Shown: positions 19,031 to 27,506, counted from the first letter of the stretch. The stretch: DNA of 64,000 bases from Paenibacillus glacialis (GCF_001637205.1 NZ_LVJH01000007.1:186001-250000); one strand, 5' to 3'. Notes: a model not told the origin generated them from the letters alone. Numbers and translations are program-made.

Positions 19031-19117
19031 ACAGTATGGTTTCTCTCCACTCCTATCCAATATCTTCTGCTCTAACTTGAGCAGGGACCACTTTGAAAAA
19101 AGTGGTCTTTTTTTTTT
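19031..19117 (+). ncRNA. candidate small regulatory RNA (about 87 nt)
   Basis: Between the promoter at 18996-19024 and the terminator ending at 19117 there is no reading frame with a ribosome binding site. The predicted RNA has a 5' single-stranded C/U-rich stretch (19041-19060, containing CTCTCCACTCC), which is complementary in character to Shine-Dalgarno sequences. Next come a perfect 6-bp hairpin (CTGCTC-TAACTT-GAGCAG, 19067-19084) and the terminator hairpin. This layout is typical of trans-acting Firmicute small RNAs. Identity with a known family was not recognised. Confidence 0.62.
19086..19117 (+). terminator. terminator of the candidate small RNA
   Basis: The stem GACCACTTT / AAAGTGGTC has a GAAA tetraloop and is followed by ten T residues. 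Confidence 0.93.
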
Positions 19118-19215
19118 GTCCTATGATAGAAATAAGCGTATGTACAGATGTTAAATAAAATTGAGTATGGTCGCGCTGAAGAGTTTACAATTATTTTTAA
19201 TTATTATTTTTATCA

Positions 19216-19274
19216 AACTTGAGCATTGGCCACTTTGTAAATAAAGTGGGGAATCTGGGGAATCTGGGGAATCA
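19216..19274 (+). repeat. degenerate copy of the sRNA 3' end plus 9-bp tandem repeat
   Basis: The segment AACTTGAGCA...GCCACTTT-N6-AAAGTGG closely repeats the hairpin region at 19073-19107 but lacks the T-run and the full first stem. It is followed by three copies of GGGGAATC(T/A) at 19248-19274. The rest of 19122-19545 is AT-rich, with no gene I can support. Confidence 0.6.
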
Positions 19275-19545
19275 CATGATTTTGGAGCCTTGAAGAAGCG
19301 GAAACATATAAAATGAGAATGTATGACAATTGAAATAGAGTCAGGATTAGAATGATGGTTGAAGTAAAAAAATAGCGTCGGTACCGGAATATTCCGAAAA
19401 TTCCTGAATATCAGATGTAAATGTAGCATATAAGAAAGAGATGATAATACGAGTAAAAATATGAGGATCAATGACTGCATAGTGGGGAATTTGATGAATG
19501 TTGTCACATTTGGTTAAAAAAGGGATGTGTAATCTATCAATCTAC

Positions 19546-19574
19546 CTGACTATCATTTCAATTTATGTTATAAT
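19546..19574 (+). promoter_or_regulatory. putative promoter of the ECF sigma operon
   Basis: CTGACT (19546-19551), a 17-base spacer and a perfect TATAAT (19569-19574), about 170 bases before the sigma factor ATG. I did not find a second, ECF-type promoter with confidence, so autoregulation is not shown. Confidence 0.65.
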
Positions 19575-19744
19575 GAATAAGTAACTTTATTGGTTTGAAG
19601 TGGAATTTTTCAGTACATAGCGTATGTTTTTTGGAATTATATGATTATAAAGCGGTTTAACCGTAATCTTTTTATGCCAGTTCTGCTCGAATTTTGTTTG
19701 ATTTAGAGCGAGGAACAAATGGTTTGCGAGGAGGTCGCACTCAT

Positions 19745-20338
19745 ATGACGGACTCCCAGATGGTTCGCGAGATAAAAGAGGGAAATGTCGAACTATATTC
19801 TGTATTAATGCGTCGTTATCAGCGTAAAATATTAGCGTTTGTATATCATATGCTTAAGAGTTCCAATATGGAGCTTCAAGCGGAAGATCTTTGTTCTGAA
19901 ACTTTTTACAAAGCCTACCGCAGTCTGAATACGTTCAGGGAAGTGGATGCGAGCTTTTCCACGTGGCTTTACACGATTGCTCGGAATACTGTTCTTAGTG
20001 AATTGCGTAAACATCGTAATGGAAACATACCATTAGAAGAATGCGGGATTGTTCCGATTGCACCTCTTGAGGTGGCACCAGAACAAACGATTCTTCGCAA
20101 TGAAAAGGTTAATCTAGTAAGGATTGCGATCAATAATTTGCCGGAGAAACAGCGCTCTGCTCTGATCTTGAGAGAATACGACCAGCTAGATTATCAGGAA
20201 ATAGCTAATATTTTGGAACAAAGCGTGAGTTCTGTGAAATCACTTATATTTCGTGCACGTTCTAGTGTGAAATTACAACTTGAACCTTACTATTATGACC
20301 ACATTAATGATGAGTATGAAGGGATGACTAGCAGATGA
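19745..20338 (+). CDS. ECF-type RNA polymerase sigma factor
   Basis: This 197-aa sigma-70 family protein has only regions 2 and 4. Region 2 contains RRYQRKILAFVYHMLK and AEDLCSETFYKAYR, then FSTWLYTIARNTVLSELRKHR. Region 4 carries LPEKQRSALILREYDQLDYQEIAN. The ATG at 19745 is preceded by GAGGAGGT at good spacing. It overlaps the next gene, a zinc-finger anti-sigma factor, by four bases. The signal and regulon are unknown; I do not assign it to a named Bacillus sigma factor. Confidence 0.93.
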   Translation: MTDSQMVREIKEGNVELYSVLMRRYQRKILAFVYHMLKSSNMELQAEDLCSETFYKAYRSLNTFREVDASFSTWLYTIARNTVLSELRKHRNGNIPLEECGIVPIAPLEVAPEQTILRNEKVNLVRIAINNLPEKQRSALILREYDQLDYQEIANILEQSVSSVKSLIFRARSSVKLQLEPYYYDHINDEYEGMTSR

Positions 20339-20937
20339 AATGCTGTGAGGCTCAGGAGTTATTCGGGTTAATTTGGGATGCCCCAATTGAAGACCCGAAG
20401 AGGCGTATGTTAGAACAACATATTGCAACCTGTAGCGAATGTTCAGCTGAATTTGAGTTTTGGGAAGAGAGTCAATTGTTGATTCATGGTTTAAGTGTAG
20501 AAGTTACGGATATGCAATTAGAGTCTGTGAATCGTCAAGTGATGGATCGAATATATAGTGAATCTCCTTGGCTGATACAGGATAAGGGTAAGCCATTTGC
20601 AGTATCTGGAGCAACTCGGCGTAGACTATCACTGTGGATTACGGCCTGCCTGATGTTGTTTTTTGTTAGTTTTTTCTATTTAGTCATGATGGATCGATCA
20701 ACTCCACCAATGAATTCTGCACCTACGAATGGCATTTTGCCTACTGGAGTTGCAGGAACTCCTAATGTTTTACCGAAAAATGGGAGTTACATCATTCCTG
20801 AGTTAAATAGCGGTATTGTTGAACCTTTGGTGGTTAGTATGGGGCCGTCGCACCCTATTTATTGGATGGTTTTATCAATATTGAGTGTAGCATTGGCGCT
20901 ATTTTCATTAAGAAGATTAAGCCAGATTCGTCGCTAA
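20335..20937 (+). CDS. membrane anti-sigma factor with zinc-finger domain
   Basis: This 200-aa protein has an N-terminal anti-sigma zinc-finger domain, with ligand pattern HIATCSEC at residues about 29-36 and upstream cysteines in MKCCEAQELF. A transmembrane helix follows at about 100-122 (LWITACLMLFFVSFFYLVM). A Pro/Thr-rich extracytoplasmic loop leads to a second hydrophobic helix near the C terminus (YWMVLSILSVALALFSL). Overlap with the ECF sigma gene indicates it binds and inhibits that factor. Both termini would lie in the cytoplasm. Confidence 0.88.
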   Translation: MKCCEAQELFGLIWDAPIEDPKRRMLEQHIATCSECSAEFEFWEESQLLIHGLSVEVTDMQLESVNRQVMDRIYSESPWLIQDKGKPFAVSGATRRRLSLWITACLMLFFVSFFYLVMMDRSTPPMNSAPTNGILPTGVAGTPNVLPKNGSYIIPELNSGIVEPLVVSMGPSHPIYWMVLSILSVALALFSLRRLSQIRR

Positions 20938-20969
20938 AGAGATCACTACTTACTTGGAGGTCAAAAAGG

Positions 20970-21563
20970 ATGAGATTAGGTCTAATTCGTCACGGGCTTA
21001 CTGACTGGAACATGATTGGTAAAATTCAAGGACAAAGTGACATTCCCTTGAATGACGATGGACGATGGCAAGCCAGAGCATTAGGTGAACGACTACGTGA
21101 GGAATCTTTTAAGTGGGATTATATCATCAGTAGTGGTCTATCGCGTGCGGAGGAGACGGGATCTATTATTTCTTCTATCTTGAATATTCCACTTTTAGAA
21201 CCTGATGTGCGATTATTAGAGCGTTCCTTTGGGCAAGTGGAAGGTATTTCAGCTGAAGAGCGTGAAAAAAAGTGGGGTAAGGAATGGGATCAACAGGACC
21301 TTGGACAAGAGAAGAAGGAAGCTATTCAAAGTCGAGGCCTTGAATTTATGGAAGATATCTGGAGTAGATATCCAGATAAGAACATACTTGTAATTAGCCA
21401 CGGTGGCTTTTTAGCCATATTATATACAGCTTTGTTTGACGATCGATATACGGAGAGAATTGGGAATTTGTCGCTTACGATCCTCGAGAAAGAGGACTTG
21501 GACTGGACACCACTTCTATACAATTGCACACGTCATTTACTTGGAAAACAACTTGAGTCCTAA
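20970..21563 (+). CDS. histidine phosphatase family protein (phosphoglycerate mutase-like)
   Basis: This 197-aa branch-1 histidine phosphatase begins MRLGLIRHGLTDWN, where RHG holds the phospho-accepting histidine. LNDDGRWQARALGERL, SSGLSRAEETG, the catalytic glutamate segment LLERSFGQVEG and a second histidine in VISHGGF are present. The ATG at 20970 follows TGGAGG. Substrate cannot be told; related enzymes include cofactor-dependent phosphoglycerate mutases, alpha-ribazole phosphatase and PhoE. It follows the sigma/anti-sigma pair by 32 bases and may be co-transcribed. Confidence 0.88.
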   Translation: MRLGLIRHGLTDWNMIGKIQGQSDIPLNDDGRWQARALGERLREESFKWDYIISSGLSRAEETGSIISSILNIPLLEPDVRLLERSFGQVEGISAEEREKKWGKEWDQQDLGQEKKEAIQSRGLEFMEDIWSRYPDKNILVISHGGFLAILYTALFDDRYTERIGNLSLTILEKEDLDWTPLLYNCTRHLLGKQLES

Positions 21564-21580
21564 TTTTAGGGCTTTTTTTT
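21556..21580 (+). terminator. terminator after the histidine phosphatase gene
   Basis: AGTCCT-AATTTT-AGGGCT followed by eight T; the stem overlaps the stop codon of the phosphatase gene. Confidence 0.8.
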
Positions 21581-21720
21581 GTGAAAAAAATGAGTATCTG
21601 TTTTTATTAATAAACTATGATGCATTAGGTTTAAAATTAGAAAAAAACGTCAATTATGTAATCAAATGATTTATCTTGAGATCCTGCGAAACTGCTAGAG
21701 CGATATTGGAATGGGTTTAC

Positions 21721-21815
21721 CTATATAGATTGAACTAAAGACGAACCCCTATATTCATGATCTTCTTTAGAAATGATTGAATTTGTGAGCGCAAACTTTA
21801 GTTCAATCTATATAG
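21721..21815. repeat. 95-bp element with perfect 20-bp terminal inverted repeats
   Basis: CTATATAGATTGAACTAAAG (21721-21740) is exactly matched by its reverse complement at 21796-21815, with 55 non-coding bases between. This is far longer than a terminator stem and has no T-run, so a MITE-like or other mobile hairpin is likely. No clear target duplication is visible. It lies in the 307-base gap 21564-21870, which otherwise shows only AT-rich sequence. Confidence 0.7.
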
Positions 21816-21870
21816 TATCAAATTATGAAAACATACCAATAATGGAACTAAAACGGCGAGGCGATCAACG

Positions 21871-23001
21871 ATGAATCTAGCGGATATGCTCACGTTTGCT
21901 GACATTGGTCAGTTGACTACTATTGCAAGTCACTATGAATGCGAGTGCAAGCGTAATTCAAAACACGAGTTAATTCAGAGCATCTTAGTGACTTTGAATC
22001 GCAGGGAATTTATAGGGCAACAAATTCGTTGTCTCTCTGTTGATGATTTGCGGTTTCTTAACGCCATCTTGTTTGACAGTCGAAGTTACTTCAACGTCGA
22101 AGAGTTGATTGCCATCATTAGGCAAACTTCATTTCAAATCGCTGAGAGTGAACGATCGAAGGACCAACCCAAGATTCAAAGTCCTCGCGAGGTCATTGCA
22201 CGCTTCAAAAGTAGTGGCTGGTTATTTAATGGTATGACTCAGCACACAAGGTACTTATTTCAGATTCCTGAGGATCTTAAAGAAAGGTTCCGAAAGGAAC
22301 TAGGTTCTTATGTGAAAAGTAAAATGAATTATACGGAAGAGCCTTCAGTCTACCGAGAAGAACAAGGTCTAATGGCAGAAGATCTACTTTTCTTTCTCCG
22401 TTATGTTCATCAGCAAGAGATTGAAATGAATCAGGAAGGTACCATGTATCGAAGAACGCAACAACAGATCATGGAAAGTTTCCATATTACAGAATCTCTT
22501 CTTTCAAAAGGGGGATGGCGCTTCGGTTATGGCAGAACTTTCACTACCTATCCTAGCAGGCTAGCTTTGATATATGATTATGCATTTCATATGAATTATA
22601 TTGAAGAGATGGGTCATAGACTAAAGATAACCAGCATGGGAATGGAAAAGTTGGATCAAGGGATGCGCGATAGTATGGTGCAAGTATTCCGCTATTGGTT
22701 AAGGTTGTATAAACAACCTATTCCGAATTTGTCGTCACTTGTTTATTGGATTGGACATTGCGCACGTGATTGGGTAGCGCTTTCTTCGTTACATGAGGCA
22801 TTAGGGTGGCTGATTAAACCATATTATTATGACACGTCGCAATCGATTATGGAGCAACGCGTACTGCAAATGATGATGCATCTTGGACTTGTCCGTATCG
22901 GGGGTACCGAAGAGCAAGGTACCGTTGTGAAGATGACCGTGTGGGGGAATAAAATGGTTGAGAAGTGTACTCTTCATGCGAAAGATGACGATTGGATCTG
23001 A
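21871..23001 (+). CDS. conserved-looking protein of unknown function (376 aa)
   Basis: I do not recognise this family with confidence. The protein is soluble, rich in charged and aromatic residues, and predicted mostly helical. It starts MNLADMLTFADIGQL and has SPREVIARFKSSGWLF near residue 110. Several short winged-helix-like stretches (for example REVIARFKSSGW and QQIMESFHITESLLSKGGW) suggest a helicase-accessory or DNA-binding type of protein, but this is only an impression. The start behind GAGGCGAT is acceptable. It is flanked by a palindromic element and by the carbonic anhydrase gene. Confidence 0.75.
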   Translation: MNLADMLTFADIGQLTTIASHYECECKRNSKHELIQSILVTLNRREFIGQQIRCLSVDDLRFLNAILFDSRSYFNVEELIAIIRQTSFQIAESERSKDQPKIQSPREVIARFKSSGWLFNGMTQHTRYLFQIPEDLKERFRKELGSYVKSKMNYTEEPSVYREEQGLMAEDLLFFLRYVHQQEIEMNQEGTMYRRTQQQIMESFHITESLLSKGGWRFGYGRTFTTYPSRLALIYDYAFHMNYIEEMGHRLKITSMGMEKLDQGMRDSMVQVFRYWLRLYKQPIPNLSSLVYWIGHCARDWVALSSLHEALGWLIKPYYYDTSQSIMEQRVLQMMMHLGLVRIGGTEEQGTVVKMTVWGNKMVEKCTLHAKDDDWI

Positions 23002-23060
23002 CGATTGACAAGGCGCAATTCAATTGATACAATCACTCCCAAGTTAAGGAGTGATGAGAG

Positions 23061-23567
23061 ATGTTGATCGCATATGGTAGTAAGCTACCTAAGTTACATA
23101 GATCCGTCTTTGTCGGTGAAGGTGCCAAGATTATTGGCGAAGTTGAAGTTGGTGAGGATTCAAGTATATGGTTTAATGCCGTACTCCGCGGTGACATGGC
23201 TCCCATTATCATTGGAAGCCGCTGTAATATTCAAGATGGTACAGTTGGCCATGTTAACACATCACAACCCCTCATTCTGGCTGATGACGTTTCTGTAGGA
23301 CATGCCGCTATTATCCATGGTTGCAGTATAGGTAAAGGCACATTAATTGGGATGGGGGCCATAGTTCTGAACGGAGCAGATATTGGTGAATATGCTTTAA
23401 TAGGAGCGGGTTCAGTCGTGACTGAGAACACAATCATTCCACCCTATACCCTTTCCTTGGGAACGCCTGCTAAAGTGGTACGCGAGCTAACAGAGAAAGA
23501 TTTGCAACGTATGGCGATGACTATGACTAACTATGTAACCAAAGGAAGGGAATATAGGTTCTCTTAA
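23061..23567 (+). CDS. gamma-class carbonic anhydrase family protein
   Basis: This 168-aa left-handed beta-helix protein has hexapeptide repeats such as VGEDSSIWFNAVLRGD, IGSRCNIQDG, VGHAAIIHGCSIG and IGMGAIVLNGADIG. The metal-binding histidines of gamma carbonic anhydrases are matched by GHVN and by the GHAAIIHG pair. Whether it hydrates CO2 is untested; many relatives of the YrdA/PaaY type are only weakly active. RBS AAGGAGTGATGAG precedes the ATG. Confidence 0.9.
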   Translation: MLIAYGSKLPKLHRSVFVGEGAKIIGEVEVGEDSSIWFNAVLRGDMAPIIIGSRCNIQDGTVGHVNTSQPLILADDVSVGHAAIIHGCSIGKGTLIGMGAIVLNGADIGEYALIGAGSVVTENTIIPPYTLSLGTPAKVVRELTEKDLQRMAMTMTNYVTKGREYRFS

Positions 23568-23591
23568 CCATTCGTTTGGAGGTGCATCCAA

Positions 23592-23771
23592 TTGGATAAG
23601 TTGAAAGTTACTTACGAAGTCATGTTGGGATTAGCTGCTGAAATGGTCTGGGACGAATGTATACGCAAACATCGTAGTGAAGAGTTATATAAGGAAATTG
23701 ACAGAGCATTAGCTACAAGAGATAAGTTGGCGTTTACTGAACTTACGGATGAACTTAAATCTTTAGAATGA
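23592..23771 (+). CDS. stand-alone IDEAL domain protein (59 aa)
   Basis: A 59-codon frame starts with TTG at 23592 behind GGAGGTG (23579-23585) and ends before a terminator. The C-terminal half, LYKEIDRALATRDKLAFTEL, followed by TDELKSL, matches the IDEAL domain found at the C terminus of Bacillus YpiB and in other small Firmicute proteins. In B. subtilis ypiB lies just before ypiF-qcrABC, the same position as here, so this is probably a shortened counterpart lacking the N-terminal UPF0302 domain. Confidence 0.8.
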   Translation: MDKLKVTYEVMLGLAAEMVWDECIRKHRSEELYKEIDRALATRDKLAFTELTDELKSLE

Positions 23772-23772
23772 G

Positions 23773-23801
23773 GAAATGCATCTATGCATTTCTTCTTTTT
23801 T
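23773..23801 (+). terminator. terminator after the IDEAL protein gene
   Basis: GAAATGCA-TCTA-TGCATTTC followed by TTCTTTTTT. Confidence 0.85.
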
Positions 23802-23844
23802 AGTTTAAATTGAATGTTATGTAGAAATAGAGAGGATGACGAAT

Positions 23845-24291
23845 GTGAAGTTCAGTGAGATATCTCGAGAGTCTTGGCCGGAGTTACAACCCTATTTAGA
23901 TACCTGTATAATTCCATTCACAGGTTTGAGTGGCGATGAATCTCCCGTGGAAGCAACGACTGCATTAGAAAGATTACGTGATTTTATGGATTTAGTTGAA
24001 ACACGTTATAAAGGTAGGGTCGTGACGTACCCAGCTTTTCATTATGGAAATGAAGATATTTCCAAATTATTGAATGAAATATGTCACAAAGTTAAAGATA
24101 GTGGATTCAAGTATGTTATTATTATGACAGCGGATACAATTATAGATGAATCGGAATGTTTAAGCTGTGATTTAATATTGTCACAGAAACAACTAGCTCC
24201 ATTATACGAGAACGATCAGAGTGTGTTATCATCTATCATTCAAAACAAGGTTGAGAGCCTTTGGAAGATTAACCGCTTACATCAAATGTGA
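23845..24291 (+). CDS. ypiF: YpiF-like protein (DUF2487 family)
   Basis: This 148-aa protein (from GTG 23845, placed nine bases after GAGAGG) lies immediately upstream of qcrA, the position of ypiF in Bacillus. Its sequence pattern (LDTCIIPFTGLSG, VTYPAFHYG, FKYVIIMTADT) fits the DUF2487 family, whose role is unknown. No membrane segment is seen. An in-frame ATG at 23836 abuts the ribosome binding site and is less likely as start. Confidence 0.75.
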   Translation: MKFSEISRESWPELQPYLDTCIIPFTGLSGDESPVEATTALERLRDFMDLVETRYKGRVVTYPAFHYGNEDISKLLNEICHKVKDSGFKYVIIMTADTIIDESECLSCDLILSQKQLAPLYENDQSVLSSIIQNKVESLWKINRLHQM

Positions 24292-24458
24292 CAAAAAACC
24301 AACAATTGTTTTATGTGAATCTTTCTAGTCGATATGAAAATGTGTATATTTCTTGACGGTCTTAAGAGGCTAATATATTATTAATATGTCCTGGTAATTT
24401 GTGTGATTAATATCATTGAAAATGAAGTGTGAATGGGTTGAAAAAGGGGGTTGAAGAC

Positions 24459-25004
24459 ATGGAAAACAACCGAAATGATCATCATGAAGAAGAGCACCAA
24501 CCCAATAGTCGTAAAGAAATGTCCCGTCGACAATTTCTAACGTATACTTTGGGAGGAGCAACTGCATATATGGCCGCTGGTGCAATCTTGCCAATGATAC
24601 GTTTTGCAGCTGATCCGATTTTGCATAAGAAAACTGATGGTGATTATGTAAAAGTAGCGGAAGTAAGCAAGATTACCAATGAACCACAAGAATTCTCCTT
24701 TGAACTTAAGCAACAAGATGGCTGGTATCCTAGTACAGCTAACTTAATCGCATGGATTCGTAAGGATGAAACAGGTAACATTTATGCGTTGTCTCCGATC
24801 TGTAAGCATTTGGGATGTACAGTGGGATGGAATAACAATAGTAATTTCCCAGATGAGTACCACTGTCCTTGCCACGGAGCTAGGTATACCAACGTAGGTA
24901 AGAATTTGGCGGTCTCTCCTAAACCACTCGATACGTATAAGGTTAAGATTGAGAATGGTTGGGTATATTTAGGGGCTACTGAGCCAAATACGGAAGTGAA
25001 ATAG
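24459..25004 (+). CDS. qcrA: menaquinol:cytochrome c reductase, Rieske iron-sulfur subunit
   Basis: This 181-aa Rieske protein belongs to the cytochrome bc complex. A twin-arginine-type signal anchor, SRRQFLTYTLGGATAYMAAG, lies near residues 23-42. The 2Fe-2S ligands are C115 and H117 (CKHLGC) and C136 and H139 (CPCHG), with C120 and C138 as the likely disulfide pair. The ATG at 24459 follows AAAGGGGG. It is the first of qcrABC; the cofactor-oxidised substrate is menaquinol from the pathway encoded at the start of the window. Confidence 0.96.
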   Translation: MENNRNDHHEEEHQPNSRKEMSRRQFLTYTLGGATAYMAAGAILPMIRFAADPILHKKTDGDYVKVAEVSKITNEPQEFSFELKQQDGWYPSTANLIAWIRKDETGNIYALSPICKHLGCTVGWNNNSNFPDEYHCPCHGARYTNVGKNLAVSPKPLDTYKVKIENGWVYLGATEPNTEVK

Positions 25005-25020
25005 GAGGCGAAAATTTCGG

Positions 25021-25692
25021 ATGTTTAAGAATATCTATAACTGGATTGACGAACGTCTCGATGTCACGCCGATATGGAGAGACGTTGCTGATCATGAAGT
25101 TCCGGAACACGTAAACCCGGCTCATCATTTCTCTGCATTTGTTTACTGCTTCGGTGGATTGACATTTTTCATTACGGTCATTCAGATTTTGTCAGGTATG
25201 TTCCTGACGATGTATTATGTGCCGGATATCATTAATGCATACAACAGTGTTGAGTATTTACAGACACAGGTTGCATTTGGTCAAATCGTACGTGGTATGC
25301 ACCATTGGGGTGCGAGTTTAGTTATTGTCATGATGTTCCTACATACGATGCGTGTTTTCTTTACAGGCTCCTACAAAGCCCCTCGTGAAATGAACTGGGT
25401 TGTAGGTATGCTCATATTCTTCGTAATGCTTGGTTTGGGATTAACAGGTTATTTACTTCCATGGGATAACAAGGCATATTTTGCAACGAAAGTTACGATG
25501 GAAATTGCAAACTCTGTTCCATACTTAGGGCCTGTTTTGAAAGAATTGATGCAAGGCGGTACAATTGTTGGCGCACAGACGTTAACACGGTTCTTTGCCT
25601 TACATGTATTTTTCCTCCCGGCTGTACTGTTAACTCTGTTGGTTGGACATTTCATCATGATCCGCAGACAAGGGATTTCCGGTCCACTATAA
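25021..25692 (+). CDS. qcrB: menaquinol:cytochrome c reductase, cytochrome b subunit
   Basis: This 223-aa protein is a short cytochrome b of the b6 type with four membrane helices. Haem-ligand histidines appear as pairs in RGMHHWGASLVI and FLHTMRVFF, and in RFFALHVFFLP and LLVGHFIMIRR. The quinol-site Pro-Glu region is on the next subunit, as in b6f complexes. RBS AGGAGG lies before the ATG. Confidence 0.96.
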   Translation: MFKNIYNWIDERLDVTPIWRDVADHEVPEHVNPAHHFSAFVYCFGGLTFFITVIQILSGMFLTMYYVPDIINAYNSVEYLQTQVAFGQIVRGMHHWGASLVIVMMFLHTMRVFFTGSYKAPREMNWVVGMLIFFVMLGLGLTGYLLPWDNKAYFATKVTMEIANSVPYLGPVLKELMQGGTIVGAQTLTRFFALHVFFLPAVLLTLLVGHFIMIRRQGISGPL

Positions 25693-25710
25693 TAGAAGGG
25701 AGGTATTTTA

Positions 25711-26583
25711 ATGGCGCACGGGAAAAATTCGGAAGAAAAAATTGTCTATGTTGGTGATTCACGTGTTAAGAAGGCTAAAGGTTTTGTTGTGCCACCTGAT
25801 TACACGGCTTATCCTGGTAAATCAGAAGCGTTCATCCCTAACTTTTTGTTGAAAGAATGGATGGTTGGGGTTGTGTTTCTAGTAGGATTTTTAGTGCTAA
25901 CGATTGCTGAACCTGCTCCTTTGGGTTTTCCAGCAAATCCAAGTGCAACGATTATTCCGATGCCTGACTGGTATTTCTTATTTCTTTATGAATATTTGAA
26001 ATTACCTTATGCTTCGGGAGATTATGTGGTCCTAGGAGTTATTGGTGTCACGGGGGTTGCCTTTAGTGCACTATTACTCGCTCCTTTCCTAGATACAGGT
26101 AAAGAAAGACGTTTCTATCGTAGACCTATTACATCTTCACTTATGATCCTTTCGATTATGGCGATTGTATATCTGACTAATGGTGCATGGACCCATTACA
26201 CTAGTGAAATGGAGAAATCTGGTCAGAAGCCTGAGCATATCCAACGTCATGAAGAAGCGGAAGAGAAACGTGCTAAGGGTCTTCCGACTTCGAATGCAGT
26301 TGTAACGAAAGAGGTTGCGATTGTAGAAAAAGAAGATGTAGCTATGGAATCTTACAAATTAGCAGGTTGTATTACCTGTCATGCTGCGGATATGAAGGGT
26401 GCAGCTGGACCGTCATTACGTGGTATCGGAGATGTGCATGACAAAGATGCTATCCTAACGATCATTAAAGAAGGATATAATGGTAAGATGGGGCCGCAAT
26501 ACGATAATGCTATTGCAGCAGGTCTAACAGATCAAGATGTAGATCATCTTGCCGAGTGGCTTGCGAAACAAAAAGCAGAATAG
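25711..26583 (+). CDS. qcrC: menaquinol:cytochrome c reductase, subunit IV-cytochrome c fusion
   Basis: This 290-aa Bacillus-type fusion has an N-terminal half like subunit IV of b6f complexes, with three helices and MPDWYFLFLYEYLKLP. A C-terminal cytochrome c domain follows, with the haem site CITCH at residues 220-224 and a probable Met ligand in GKMGPQYD. It completes qcrABC and is followed by a strong terminator. Electrons pass from menaquinol to this haem c and then to the oxidase. Confidence 0.96.
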   Translation: MAHGKNSEEKIVYVGDSRVKKAKGFVVPPDYTAYPGKSEAFIPNFLLKEWMVGVVFLVGFLVLTIAEPAPLGFPANPSATIIPMPDWYFLFLYEYLKLPYASGDYVVLGVIGVTGVAFSALLLAPFLDTGKERRFYRRPITSSLMILSIMAIVYLTNGAWTHYTSEMEKSGQKPEHIQRHEEAEEKRAKGLPTSNAVVTKEVAIVEKEDVAMESYKLAGCITCHAADMKGAAGPSLRGIGDVHDKDAILTIIKEGYNGKMGPQYDNAIAAGLTDQDVDHLAEWLAKQKAE

Positions 26584-26601
26584 TAGGATATAGTTAGATG
26601 G

Positions 26602-26635
26602 AAACCTGATCGGGTTAAACGATCAGGTTTTTTTT
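26602..26635 (+). terminator. terminator of the qcr operon
   Basis: AAACCTGATC / GATCAGGTTT stem with a nine-base loop and a T-run. Confidence 0.93.
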
Positions 26636-26775
26636 GAAAATATAAGTTTCACTAGATACTCTATTCCTTTTATTTCTACAGAGGCGGATACCACCTTGAA
26701 AGAGGATAACCCAGCCAGTTCTACCTGAATGATATGATCAATGATGCGCTTAACTTACTGCTTAAGGAGGAACAA

Positions 26776-27417
26776 ATGGTGTCGATTTCTTATTTGTGGA
26801 GCCGCTCTTTTCTGTGTAATCGTAAATTTCTATGGCTCTTGTTTATTTGTAATTTAATTGGAACGGTGTACGGATACATATGGTATGGCAATCAAATGGA
26901 ATACACGTTAGAAAATTATGCTTCATGGTTAATTGTATTTGTACCAGATAGTCCAACGGCAAGCTTGTTCTTTACGATAGGGATAGGATGTTTATTGTAC
27001 AAGCCTCGTTCTATGTGGGGGAATCAAATACGTTATTTATTTGAAGCGTTAGCCGTGGTCACATCAGTGAAGTATGGGTTATGGGCTAGTAGTATGATCT
27101 TTGCGGGTCAATATCAGGGTGACATACTCCAATGGCAAGATTGGATGTTAGTTGTTTCTCACACAGCTATGGTTGTTGAGGCACTGTTGTATGTGCGCTT
27201 CTTCGGGTTCAATACGAGTGTGTTGATCGGAGCTGCTGCGTGGACACTATTGAATGATTTTATCGATTATTCATATGGGATCTATCCATGGCTTCCAAGT
27301 GTGTTAGGTGATAATTTATCGGCAGTCCAGAATTTCACGATTCTACTTACGATATTTAGTGTTGTTGTATCTTGGATAACATTAAGATTTGCTAGACGAG
27401 ATGCTCGTAGAGCTTAG
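26776..27417 (+). CDS. ypjA: YpjA-like membrane protein (DUF1405)
   Basis: This 213-aa integral membrane protein has about five or six hydrophobic helices, starting MVSISYLWSRSFLCNRKFLW. It follows a perfect AAGGAGG site. Sequence and position (between qcrC and ypjB) match B. subtilis YpjA, DUF1405, whose function is unknown. The conserved position next to qcrABC is known from Bacillus but does not prove a respiratory role. Confidence 0.85.
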   Translation: MVSISYLWSRSFLCNRKFLWLLFICNLIGTVYGYIWYGNQMEYTLENYASWLIVFVPDSPTASLFFTIGIGCLLYKPRSMWGNQIRYLFEALAVVTSVKYGLWASSMIFAGQYQGDILQWQDWMLVVSHTAMVVEALLYVRFFGFNTSVLIGAAAWTLLNDFIDYSYGIYPWLPSVLGDNLSAVQNFTILLTIFSVVVSWITLRFARRDARRA

Positions 27418-27506
27418 GTGAATTGCTAAAGTGAATAATCGAATATGAGCCTGTTTGTTCTATATACATCCCTCTTACCATACATTTACGGTAGGAGGGA
27501 TGTCCC

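Noticed and set aside
19151..19507. Minus-strand 118-codon frame in the tyrA-sigma gap
   Set aside because: It is low-complexity and hydrophobic, has no ribosome binding site, and contains the 9-bp tandem repeat translated as repeated SPD residues. It is most likely a chance frame in AT-rich DNA.
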